Positions 34,472 through 42,822 of a DNA stretch of 64,000 nt are shown piece by piece. A program made the position numbers and the translations under genes. The DNA lies in NCBI GenBank assembly GCA_016291185.1, contig JAEFAI010000009.1:10184-74183 (forward strand), written 5' to 3'. The notes below the pieces were generated by a model. It saw only the letters and a list, made by a program, of their open reading frames with translations, was not told the origin of the DNA and did no database searches. Positions within the stretch are counted from its first letter, which is position 1; the number at the start of each line of letters is the position of its first letter. Source of the stretch: Bacteroidales bacterium (lineage in GTDB: Bacteria; Bacteroidota; Bacteroidia; Bacteroidales; UBA932).

Positions 34472-35452
34472 ATGCTGAAAGAAACGGAAATCAACCAGAT
34501 TGTCGAACGCCTGTTCGACGAGATCGAGTTCACCCGCGAACCCGCGGGCCTGTATGACCCGCTGCGCTATATGATCGAGATCGGAGGCAAACGAATCCGC
34601 CCGCGTCTCTGCCTGACGACGTACTCGCTGTTCTCCGAAAAGATCGACAACGGTGTGCTCGCTCCTGCGACGGCGCTGGAGGTCTTCCATTCCTTCACCC
34701 TCATGCACGACGACATCATGGACCGCTCGACTCTGCGGCGCGGCGTCCCGACCGTCTGGAAGAAGTGGAACGAAGACACGGCCATCCTCTCCGGCGACGT
34801 GATGCTGATCGATGCGTACAACCGGATCGCCCAGGCGCCGCGCCCCGTGCTGGAGCGCGCCTTCGCGCTGTTCTCCCGCACGGCCGCCCAGGTCTGCGAC
34901 GGGCAGCAGTATGACATGGACTTCGAGTCGCTCCAGGAAGTGCCGATGGCCGACTACAACAAGATGATCGGCCTCAAGACGGCCGTCCTGCTGGCCTGCT
35001 CGGCCGCAATGGGCGCCCTGATCGGCGGCGCCACGGAAGCCGAGTGCGATGCGCTCTATCAGTATGGTTATGAGCTCGGTATGGCCTTCCAGGTGGCGGA
35101 CGATTACCTGGACGCTTTCGGCGACGTGAAGGTCTTCGGCAAGCCCATCGGCGGGGACATCGTCAACGGCAAGAAGAGCTGGCTGACCGTCCGCACGCTC
35201 GAAAAGACTAAGGACAAAGCAACTTTCCTGGCAGCCTTCGCCCTGCCGGCGGATACGCCGGAGCAGCAGGCGGCCAAGATCGCAGCCGTCAAAGATATTT
35301 ACCTGCAGTACGGTGTGGACCGCGATGCGAAGGACGAGATCGTCCGCTTCACGGACCGGGCCCTGGATGCCGTCTCGGAGCTCGGCCTCGGGCCGGTCAA
35401 GCTGGAAGTGCTGCGCCGTTTCGCGGAGCGGCTGGTCGGCCGCGCCAAGTAG
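34472..35452 (+). CDS. Polyprenyl (isoprenoid) diphosphate synthase
   Basis: 326 residues from ATG 34472. The two aspartate-rich motifs are DDIMDRSTLRRG (first, about residue 84) and DDYLD (second, about residue 210). GGKRIRPRL near the start binds the allylic substrate. The enzyme chain-elongates isoprenoids, for example for quinone side chains; chain length cannot be fixed from sequence, and the first motif has no insertion. It heads an operon with rsgA (3 bp later) and a MATE exporter. Confidence 0.93.
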   Translation: MLKETEINQIVERLFDEIEFTREPAGLYDPLRYMIEIGGKRIRPRLCLTTYSLFSEKIDNGVLAPATALEVFHSFTLMHDDIMDRSTLRRGVPTVWKKWNEDTAILSGDVMLIDAYNRIAQAPRPVLERAFALFSRTAAQVCDGQQYDMDFESLQEVPMADYNKMIGLKTAVLLACSAAMGALIGGATEAECDALYQYGYELGMAFQVADDYLDAFGDVKVFGKPIGGDIVNGKKSWLTVRTLEKTKDKATFLAAFALPADTPEQQAAKIAAVKDIYLQYGVDRDAKDEIVRFTDRALDAVSELGLGPVKLEVLRRFAERLVGRAK

Positions 35453-35455
35453 CGT

Positions 35456-36394
35456 ATGGAAGGGGTCGCGACAGTCGTCAAGAACGCCGGCAGCCATTAC
35501 GAGCTGAGCGTGCTGCCCGCCTGGGAGTTGTTCCCGGCGGTGCTGCGCGGTAAGGTGCGCCTCGAGCGCAGCGGCGCGACGAATCCCGTGGCCGTGGGCG
35601 ACCGCGTCCGCTACGAGCTGGATGGTCCGGCCGACGAGAAGCACCCCGCCGTCATCACGGAGATCCTGCCCCGCGACAACTACATCATCCGCCGCTCGAC
35701 CAACCTCTCCCGGCAGTCGCACGTCATCGCGGCGAACCTCGACCAGGCGGTCATCGTCGTCAGCCTGCTCTTCCCGGAGATCAAGCTGCCCTTCCTCGAC
35801 AGGATCCTTGTGACCTGCGAAGTCTATAAGATCCCGGTGCTGATTGCCCTCAACAAGGTGGACCTCTACCGGGAGGAACTCCCGGAAATGGTAGCCACTT
35901 TCCGGCGCATCTACGAAGGCGCCGGCTATCCCGTGCTGGAGGTCTCCGCACGCACCGGCGAGGGCGTCGATGTCCTGCGGGAGCGCTGCCAGGGCCGGAT
36001 CAACCTCTTCTCCGGCGAGTCCGGCGCCGGCAAATCCAGCCTCATCAAGGCGCTCGACCCCTCGCTCGATCCCAAGATCGGCAAGATCTCCGCGGCGCAC
36101 CTGCAAGGCAAGCACACGACGTCCCTCTACGAGATGTACCGCCTCGCCTCCGGGGGCTTCGTGATCGACACGCCCGGCCTGCGCGGCTTCGGTCTTGTGG
36201 ACCTGGAGAAGGAGGAGATCTCCAAATATTTCCCGGAGATGCTCCGGGAAATGGACGACTGCCGCTTCGTGCCCTGCACGCACACGCACGAGCCCGGTTG
36301 CGCCGTCAAGGCGGCCGTGGACGCCGGCCGGATCAGCGCAGAGCGCTACAATTCCTACCTCGGCATGCTCGAGGAGGACCAGAAATTCCGATGA
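35456..36394 (+). CDS. rsgA: Ribosome small-subunit-dependent GTPase A
   Basis: 312 residues. RsgA is a circularly permuted GTPase that checks 30S maturation. N-terminal OB-fold (about residues 1-75), then G motifs in permuted order: NKVD (G4), GESGAGKSSL (G1), the threonine of GKHTTS (G2) and DTPGLRGFG (G3). The C-terminal zinc site is CRFVPCTHTHEPGC. The stop codon overlaps the start of the MATE gene (ATGA). Confidence 0.97.
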   Translation: MEGVATVVKNAGSHYELSVLPAWELFPAVLRGKVRLERSGATNPVAVGDRVRYELDGPADEKHPAVITEILPRDNYIIRRSTNLSRQSHVIAANLDQAVIVVSLLFPEIKLPFLDRILVTCEVYKIPVLIALNKVDLYREELPEMVATFRRIYEGAGYPVLEVSARTGEGVDVLRERCQGRINLFSGESGAGKSSLIKALDPSLDPKIGKISAAHLQGKHTTSLYEMYRLASGGFVIDTPGLRGFGLVDLEKEEISKYFPEMLREMDDCRFVPCTHTHEPGCAVKAAVDAGRISAERYNSYLGMLEEDQKFR

Positions 36395-37746
36395 ATAAAG
36401 TCCTCAACCGCGAGATCCTGCGGCTGTCGGTGCCCAGCATCCTGGCTGGGATCACCGTGCCCCTGGTGGGGATGGTGGATACCGCCGTGGCGGGCCACCT
36501 GGGCGGCGACACGGCGGCGCAGATCGGCGCCATCTCCGTGGGCTCGATGGTGCTCTCGCTGCTGTACTGGACCTTCGGTTTCCTGCGCACCGGCACCGGC
36601 GGCCTCACGGCCCAGGCCTTCGGTCGGAGCGATTTCGCGGAGAGCGGGCGCATCTTCCTGCGCGGCACGGGCCTCGCCCTGCTGGCCGCCTTCTTTGCCC
36701 TGGCGCTTCAGTGGCCTTTCTTCAAGGGTGTGATGCTGATCCCGGACGCGACGCCCGGGGTGCGCGCGCTGGCGGCGCGCTACTTCTTCATCCGCATCTG
36801 GGCGGCGCCTGCTACCATGACGCTGATGACCCTGCGGGGCTGGTTCGTGGGGATGCAGAACTCCGTGAATCCGATGTGGATGGACCTGATCATCAACGCC
36901 GTCAATATCGGTGCGAGCATCCTGCTCGCCTTCGGCGTCGGCGCCTGGCCGGGGCTCGGTTTCGTGGGCATTCCGCTCGGCACCGTGATTGCCCAGTACT
37001 GCGGTCTGCTCTACGGTCTGCTGGTCTGCTGCGTCAAATACGGGCGGAGCGTGTTCTCGCGGCTGCGGCGCAGCGACTTCACCGGTCTGTTGCATGACGG
37101 CTCCATGGGCCGCTTCTTCCGGATGAACCTCGACCTGCTCGGACGCTCGTTCTTCTTTATTTTGATTTACATCGGCTTCACGATCATTGCCGCCGGCTAC
37201 GGCGACGTGATGCTCGCCGCCAGCTCCATCCTGATGCAGCTGCTGATGTTCTTCAGCTATTTCACCGACGGATTCGCCTATGCCGGCGAGGCCCTCTCGG
37301 GCCGTTTCATCGGCGAGCGCGACGGGGCGATGCTGCGCCAGTCCGTGCGCTATGTCTTCGTGTGGAGTATGGTTCTGGCGGTGTTCTTCGCCGCCCTGTA
37401 CGCCGTCGCCGGCTCACCGGTGGTCCGGCTGCTGACCAGCGACGAGACCGTCGTACAGGCCTGCCGGCTGTTCCTGCCCTGGCTGCTGCTGATGCCGCCG
37501 CTGGGCTGCGCCGCCTTCACCTGGGACGGCATCTTCCTCGGCGCCACCGCCTCCCGGGGCCTGATGACCTCCATGGCCGGCGCCGCGGTCTCCTTCTTTA
37601 CGGTCTGGTATATAGGCAGATGGCTGCTGCAACCCGAAGGTGCAACAGCCATCCATCTGCTTTTTGCGGCTTATTTCGCCCACCTCGCTTTCCGGACACT
37701 CTGGCTTACGCTCCGCTACCGGAAAGAAGTTCTCGGCAAGGTCTGA
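36391..37746 (+). CDS. MATE-family multidrug/sodium exporter (DinF-like)
   Basis: 451 residues from ATG 36391. Twelve hydrophobic helices; the first contains PSILAGITVPLVGMVDTAVAGHLG, typical of MATE proteins of the DinF branch, with the conserved Asp in helix 1. These export cationic compounds in exchange for protons or sodium. Translation is probably coupled to rsgA through the 4-bp ATGA overlap. A longer frame back to 36298 lies inside rsgA and was rejected. Confidence 0.92.
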   Translation: MNKVLNREILRLSVPSILAGITVPLVGMVDTAVAGHLGGDTAAQIGAISVGSMVLSLLYWTFGFLRTGTGGLTAQAFGRSDFAESGRIFLRGTGLALLAAFFALALQWPFFKGVMLIPDATPGVRALAARYFFIRIWAAPATMTLMTLRGWFVGMQNSVNPMWMDLIINAVNIGASILLAFGVGAWPGLGFVGIPLGTVIAQYCGLLYGLLVCCVKYGRSVFSRLRRSDFTGLLHDGSMGRFFRMNLDLLGRSFFFILIYIGFTIIAAGYGDVMLAASSILMQLLMFFSYFTDGFAYAGEALSGRFIGERDGAMLRQSVRYVFVWSMVLAVFFAALYAVAGSPVVRLLTSDETVVQACRLFLPWLLLMPPLGCAAFTWDGIFLGATASRGLMTSMAGAAVSFFTVWYIGRWLLQPEGATAIHLLFAAYFAHLAFRTLWLTLRYRKEVLGKV

Positions 37747-37955
37747 CAAAAGGAAAGCGGACCTTGGTTCCGAAAACCTCCACTGCTCCTCCCTGGCGCG
37801 TCCAGGCCCGCCGCCGGTGTCGCCGGCGGAGATGCCCTGCGTCTTGTCGTCCCGCCAGGATGTTATGCCCGTACAAGGTATAGGGCCCCGGATTGTACTC
37901 GTCAAAAAATACGTCGTCGTTGTGTCTGGAATAGAATATGGCCATACTATCCGCA
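37747..37955. other. Intergenic region of unclear content
   Basis: 209 bp between convergent genes. Contains an inverted repeat CCGCCGG-TGT-CGCCGGCGG (about 37809-37828) and an imperfect hairpin CGGACC-TTG-GTTCCG (about 37757-37771) that may end the MATE transcript. A minus-strand frame from about 37945 starts with an acidic, aromatic stretch (DDVFFDEYNPGPYTLYGHN) and then turns into arginine-rich noise; it could be a gene remnant, but I do not call it. Confidence 0.35.
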
Positions 37956-39233
37956 TTATTCTGTATTCGTGTAGGTAATAGGGATGAGGTAGGCACCGGC
38001 CGTATCTGTTTTCAAAAGAGCCATATACCGGTGTGTCCCGACATCGGAAACGGTACGGCCCAGCTGGAAGTATAGGTTCGGGAAGATGCTGGCGTCGGCG
38101 AATGTCGGGGAATAGTTCAATCCGGGGGCGACGACCGGATTCAGGGAGGTGTCATATACCGTAAGCCTGTAGTTTACCTCTTTATCCGTTTCGAGGGAAA
38201 TCAAGACCTTGATTATTTCCGGCTTGCTGCCATCCGAGCCGGAAATCGAACCGGTACCGAAATCGACTTCATTGCGGTCCAGGACCAGATGGTTCGTGCA
38301 GGGTTCCAGCGTCAGGTCCGCCACAATTTCATCCACCACATAATCGAAGTCTTCCGAATCCTTGCATTGATAAAACTCCGGAAGGGCCGTGACATGGAAC
38401 CGGCTCCGGTAGGGCAGGTCCTCAAAAGCGTAGCGGCCGTTTTCGTCCGTCCGGGTGGTCGTACCGGTGCATTCGCAGTAGATCAGAATATCCTTGAGGG
38501 GGTTCCCCTGATTGTCAACGACCGTTCCTACGACATTCGCATGGAAGTCCCTGCCGCTCGTTTCGACCGACAGCGGGATGGCCGTCTCGATCCACGCCGG
38601 CTCTCCTGCGCAGATACGCAGGCTTCCCTCCCTGAGACCTTCTTCTTCGTGCACGGCCTCGATGGTGAAGCGCTTTGTCTCCCCGGCGGCCAGGTACCCG
38701 TACCATCCGTTCGGCAGTTTGTGTTTCAGATCCGGCGTGATCGCGCGTATCCCTTTCTCGGTGGCGGGATCCGGACGCAGCGCAATGGCGATATCTTTCC
38801 CGCTGATGTTGCTGAGGATGAGTTCCTGGCTCTGGACTCTCGGGCCCAGCCGTATTTGTTCCGTCCCGACACTGAAGAGCGGCGCGGGAGACAGGGAGAC
38901 ATTCAGGTTTTCATCCCCTTTGACGCTCAGATGGTATTGGGATTCAGCATAATAGGTGCCGTCAAAGAGAATCGTATAGTCCCCGGCGGGAATATCCTTC
39001 AGGGAGTAGCGGCAGGAGACCGTGTCGGTCAGTTGGACCGGACCGTTGTAAACGACCATGCCCGAACTGCCGGTCACGCACGCATGGATGCCGGACAGCA
39101 GGCGCTTGCCGTTGGATGCCGGATCCGAGATAGTTCCGGAAATCGTATATTTGACGTCTTTCTTCATGGCCAGTTCTTCACAGGCGGTGAAGGCGGCCAG
39201 GCCGATCAACAGGATTGCGATTTTTCTCATCAT
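37956..39233 (-). CDS. Lipoprotein with carboxypeptidase-regulatory-like domain, unknown function
   Basis: 425 residues. Lipobox AFTAC at about residues 14-18. Two Ig-like regulatory stretches are visible: one near residues 30-110 (YTISGTISDPASNGKRLL, then SLKDIPAGDYTILFDG) and one at about 235-290 (VVGTVVDNQGNPLKDILI, then NGRYAFEDLPY). The rest is beta-rich. Such domains mediate binding or scaffolding at the cell surface. It starts 3 bp after the stop of the ExoIII gene, so it shares that transcript despite an unrelated function. No enzymatic motif seen. Confidence 0.75.
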   Translation of the reverse strand: MMRKIAILLIGLAAFTACEELAMKKDVKYTISGTISDPASNGKRLLSGIHACVTGSSGMVVYNGPVQLTDTVSCRYSLKDIPAGDYTILFDGTYYAESQYHLSVKGDENLNVSLSPAPLFSVGTEQIRLGPRVQSQELILSNISGKDIAIALRPDPATEKGIRAITPDLKHKLPNGWYGYLAAGETKRFTIEAVHEEEGLREGSLRICAGEPAWIETAIPLSVETSGRDFHANVVGTVVDNQGNPLKDILIYCECTGTTTRTDENGRYAFEDLPYRSRFHVTALPEFYQCKDSEDFDYVVDEIVADLTLEPCTNHLVLDRNEVDFGTGSISGSDGSKPEIIKVLISLETDKEVNYRLTVYDTSLNPVVAPGLNYSPTFADASIFPNLYFQLGRTVSDVGTHRYMALLKTDTAGAYLIPITYTNTE

Positions 39234-39236
39234 GCT

Positions 39237-39986
39237 TTATTTCAGCACCAGCTCCACCGGGCAGTGGTCGGAGCCGAAGATCTCGTTGTGGATGTCGGTG
39301 CCCGCGATGCGCGGGGCGAGGCCCTCGGAGACGAGGAAGTAGTCGATACGCCAGCCGACGTTCCGCTCACGGGCGGCCATGCGGTAGGACCACCAGGAGT
39401 ACTTCGCTTCGCCCGGGTGGGCGTCACGCCAGCTGTCGCGGAAGCCCGCGGCGAGCAGCTCGCTCATCTTGGCCCGCTCCTCATCGGAGAAACCGGCGTT
39501 GAAATGGTTCGTGGCTGGATTCTTCAGGTCGATCTCCTCGTGGGCGACGTTCATGTCGCCGCAGATCACGACGCCCTTCTTCGCGGCCAGGCCGCTCACG
39601 TAGGCGCGGAACGCATCCTCCCATTGCATCCGGTAGTCCAGGCGCCGCAGTCCGTCCTGCGAGTTGGGAACGTACACATTGACCAGGAAGAAATCCGGCA
39701 TCTCCAGCGTGACGACGCGCCCTTCGTGGTCGTGCTCGTCCACGCCGATGCCGTAGCTGACGGACAGCGGCGTTTCCCGCGTGTAGATGGCCGTACCGGA
39801 GTAGCCTTTCTTGTCGGCGTAGTTCCAGTAGGACTGGTAACCAAGGAATTCGAGGTCCAGCTGCCCGGCGGAGAGCTTGGTCTCCTGGAGGCAGAAGAAG
39901 TCGGCGTCGAGCGCCTCGAAGATGTCGGCGAAGCCCTTGCCGGCCACGGCGCGCAGGCCGTTGACGTTCCAACTAATGAATTTCAT
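39237..39986 (-). CDS. xth: Exodeoxyribonuclease III / AP endonuclease
   Basis: 249 residues. Repairs abasic sites and trims 3' ends. The motifs are complete: ISWNVNGLRA (Asn), LQETKL (metal Glu), NVYVPNSQ, GDMNVAHEEIDL (Asp, Asn), WWSYR and the final GSDHCPVEL. Closest in pattern to the ExoA type. A TATATTTA box (39998-39991, minus) ends 4 nt before the ATG. Confidence 0.94.
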   Translation of the reverse strand: MKFISWNVNGLRAVAGKGFADIFEALDADFFCLQETKLSAGQLDLEFLGYQSYWNYADKKGYSGTAIYTRETPLSVSYGIGVDEHDHEGRVVTLEMPDFFLVNVYVPNSQDGLRRLDYRMQWEDAFRAYVSGLAAKKGVVICGDMNVAHEEIDLKNPATNHFNAGFSDEERAKMSELLAAGFRDSWRDAHPGEAKYSWWSYRMAARERNVGWRIDYFLVSEGLAPRIAGTDIHNEIFGSDHCPVELVLK

Positions 39987-39990
39987 AAGG

Positions 39991-40019
39991 TAAATATACG
40001 CAGAAAATTCGTATCTTCG
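39991..40019. promoter_or_regulatory. Divergent promoter boxes for xth and cysS
   Basis: Minus strand TATATTTA at 39998-39991 (xth) and plus strand TATCTTCG at 40012-40019 (cysS); each differs from TAnnTTTG by one base. Confidence 0.4.
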
Positions 40020-40039
40020 CCTGTTTAAATAAATTGACT

Positions 40040-41566
40040 ATGCGCGAATTCTATATCACCAATACCCTGACCCGCAGCAAGGAGCTCTTCAAGCCGGTCC
40101 ATCCCGGCCACGTGGGCATGTATGTCTGCGGCCCGACCGTCTATGGCGACGCCCACCTCGGCCATGCCCGCCCGGGCGTGACCTACGACGTCCTGAGCAA
40201 GCTCCTGCGCCACCTGGGCTACAAGGTGCGTTATGTCCGTAACATCACGGACGTGGGACACCTCGAGCATGACGCCGACGAAGGCGAGGACAAGATCGCG
40301 AAGAAGGCCCGCCTGGAGCAGCTGGAGCCGATGGAGGTCGTGCAGGCCTACACCCTGCGCTACCACGAGGCGATGCGCCTGCTGAACGTGGCGCCGCCCT
40401 CCATCGAGCCGCGTGCTTCGGGCCACATCATCGAACAGATCGAAGCGGTGAAGAAGATTCTCGAGGCAGGCTACGCCTACGAGAGCAACGGCAGCATCTA
40501 TTTCGATGTCGAGAAATACAACAAGGACTTCCACTACGGCATCCTCTCCGGCCGCAACCTCAACGACACGCTGGAGGGTACCCGCAGCCTGGACGGGCAG
40601 AGCGACAAGCGCGCCCCGTACGACTTCGCCCTCTGGAAGAAGGCGGAGCCGGAGCACATCATGCGCTGGCCGTCCCCGTGGGGCGAGGGCTTCCCGGGTT
40701 GGCACCTCGAGTGCTCGGTCATGGGCGAGAAATATCTCGGCCGCGAGTTCGACATCCACGGCGGCGGCATGGACCTGATGTTCCCGCACCACGAATGCGA
40801 AATCGCGCAGAATCAGGCATCCCGCGGCACCCAGGGTGTGCACTACTGGGTCCACAACAACATGATTACGATCGGCGGCCAGAAGATGGGCAAGTCGCTG
40901 GGCAACTTCATCACCCTGCCGCAGCTCTTCGCCGGCGACCACCCGAAGCTCACCCAGGCCTACAGCCCGATGACGGTGCGCTTCTTCATCCTCCAGGCCC
41001 ACTACCGCGGCACGCTGGACTTCTCCAACGAGGCCCTGCAGGCCGCCGGAAAGGGCTTCGCGCGCCTGATGCAGGCCGCCCGCGACCTCTACGCGATGGC
41101 CGGCCGCAAGGTTCCGCAGTACGCCTATGGCGAGGAGCCGGTCAACGTCGCTCCCGACACCTGCCCGGCCGACAGCGAGGCCGTGAAGGCCATCTTCAAC
41201 GGCATCTACGACGCCCTCTGCGACGACATGAATACGCCGGTCGCGCTGGCGCACATCTCCGAGGCCGTCAAGCTGATCAATTCCGCGAAAGCGGGCCAGC
41301 TGAAGCTCTCGAAGGGCGACCTCGACACGCTCGTGCAGCTCTTCGATGACATCGTCTTCGGCGTGCTCGGCCTCAAGGACGAGGAAGCCGCCGGCGGCAC
41401 CGGCATGAAGGTGATCGACGGGCTGATGCAGATGGTCCTCGAGCAGCGCGCCGCTGCCAAGGCCGCCAAGGACTGGACGACCTCCGACCACATCCGCGAC
41501 GCCCTGAAGGCCCTCGGCATCCAGGTCAAGGACACCAAGGACGGCGCCGAGTGGACGCTGGAATAA
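40040..41566 (+). CDS. cysS: Cysteinyl-tRNA synthetase
   Basis: 508 residues from ATG 40040 (a TTG at 40034 is in frame). Charges tRNA-Cys. Class I signatures: HLGH (HIGH variant) within [16 protein letters not shown], the zinc ligand in the same Cys motif, WHLECSVM and HHECEIAQ for the other zinc ligands, and KMGKSLGN as the KMSKS variant. The stop codon overlaps the start of the U32 gene by one base. Confidence 0.97.
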   Translation: MREFYITNTLTRSKELFKPVHPGHVGMYVCGPTVYGDAHLGHARPGVTYDVLSKLLRHLGYKVRYVRNITDVGHLEHDADEGEDKIAKKARLEQLEPMEVVQAYTLRYHEAMRLLNVAPPSIEPRASGHIIEQIEAVKKILEAGYAYESNGSIYFDVEKYNKDFHYGILSGRNLNDTLEGTRSLDGQSDKRAPYDFALWKKAEPEHIMRWPSPWGEGFPGWHLECSVMGEKYLGREFDIHGGGMDLMFPHHECEIAQNQASRGTQGVHYWVHNNMITIGGQKMGKSLGNFITLPQLFAGDHPKLTQAYSPMTVRFFILQAHYRGTLDFSNEALQAAGKGFARLMQAARDLYAMAGRKVPQYAYGEEPVNVAPDTCPADSEAVKAIFNGIYDALCDDMNTPVALAHISEAVKLINSAKAGQLKLSKGDLDTLVQLFDDIVFGVLGLKDEEAAGGTGMKVIDGLMQMVLEQRAAAKAAKDWTTSDHIRDALKALGIQVKDTKDGAEWTLE

Positions 41567-42822
41567 TGAATAAGCAGGATCTCGAGATCATGGCGCCAGC
41601 GGGCGGGTTCGACTGCCTGCAGGCGGCGATCCAGGGCGGTGCAAACTCCGTTTATTTCGGCATCGGCCGGCTGAATATGCGCAGCCGCTCGGCGGCGAAT
41701 TTCCTGCCGAAAGATCTTCCGGAGGTGGTTCGCATTTGCCGCGAAGCGGGCGTTCGCAGCTACCTGACGCTCAACATCATCCTTTTTCAGGACGACCTCG
41801 GGGCGATGCGCGAGGCGTTGGACGCGGCCCGCGCCGCAGGGGTGGACGCCGTGATCGCGTCGGACATCGCCGCCATCCAGTACTGCCGGCAGATCGGGCT
41901 CGAGGTCCACATTTCCACGCAGTTATCCATCTCGAACGTCGAGGCGCTTCGCTTCTACGCGCAGTTCGCCGACGTGGTGGTGCTGGCGCGTGAGCTGACG
42001 CTTGACCAGGTCCGAGACATCCACGAGACCATCGTCCGCGAGCGGATCTGCGGCCCGTCGGGGCAGCTGGTGCGCATCGAGATGTTTGCCCACGGGGCGC
42101 TCTGCATGGCCGTGAGCGGCAAATGCTACCTTTCGCTCCACGCTGCCGGCGCCTCCGCCAACCGCGGCGCCTGCTATCAGATTTGCCGCCGCAGCTACGA
42201 GGTGCGCGACCGTGAGACGGGCAATGAACTGCTGATCGACAACGAATACATCATGTCCCCGAAGGACCTCTGCACCATCGAGTTCATGGACCGCATCATC
42301 TCCAGCGGCGTGCGCGTCTTCAAGATCGAAGGCCGGGCCCGCTCCGCGGAATACGTCAAGCGCTGCGCCTCCTGCTACCGGCGGGCGGCCGACGCCGTCT
42401 GTGACGGTACCTACACGCCGGAGCTGGCGGCTTCTTTGAAGGCCGAGCTGGCCGAGGTGTTCAACCGGGGCTTCTGGGACGGCTATTATCAGGGTGCCCG
42501 GCTGGGCGAATGGAGTGCCGTCTATGGCACCCAGGCCACCCGGCGCAAGGTTTACCTGGGCAAGGTGACCAACTGGTTCGACCGGATCGGGGTGGCGGAG
42601 ATCTCCGTGGAGACTTCAGATCTGCACAGCGGTGATCAGCTGATGGTCATCGGCGCCACGACCGGCGTTGTCGAGTTCGAGGCGGCGGACATCCGCCTGG
42701 AATTCGATCCGGTGCCGGTGGCGCCGAAGGGCAGCCGTTGCTCGGTGCGCGTCCCCTGTGAACTGTGCCCCGACGGCAAGCTCCGCCGCGGCGACAAGGT
42801 CTTCCTCTGGGTCGAAGCTTAA
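41566..42822 (+). CDS. U32-family protein (YegQ/RlhA/TrhP type)
   Basis: 418 residues from ATG 41566. The N-terminal TIM-barrel-like half has LEIMAPAGGFDCLQAAIQGGA and HISTQLSISN; the U32 signature appears as EMFAHGALCMAVSGKC, with further cysteines (CYQIC and CELC) likely to bind an iron-sulfur cluster. Although named peptidases, studied members hydroxylate tRNA uridine-34 or 23S rRNA C2501; which one applies here is open. The last 4 bp overlap the convergent metH. Confidence 0.88.
   Translation: MNKQDLEIMAPAGGFDCLQAAIQGGANSVYFGIGRLNMRSRSAANFLPKDLPEVVRICREAGVRSYLTLNIILFQDDLGAMREALDAARAAGVDAVIASDIAAIQYCRQIGLEVHISTQLSISNVEALRFYAQFADVVVLARELTLDQVRDIHETIVRERICGPSGQLVRIEMFAHGALCMAVSGKCYLSLHAAGASANRGACYQICRRSYEVRDRETGNELLIDNEYIMSPKDLCTIEFMDRIISSGVRVFKIEGRARSAEYVKRCASCYRRAADAVCDGTYTPELAASLKAELAEVFNRGFWDGYYQGARLGEWSAVYGTQATRRKVYLGKVTNWFDRIGVAEISVETSDLHSGDQLMVIGATTGVVEFEAADIRLEFDPVPVAPKGSRCSVRVPCELCPDGKLRRGDKVFLWVEA

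Noticed and set aside
36298..36390. Upstream start for the MATE exporter
   Set aside because: It lies inside rsgA in another frame; the ATGA overlap at 36391 matches the family N-terminus.
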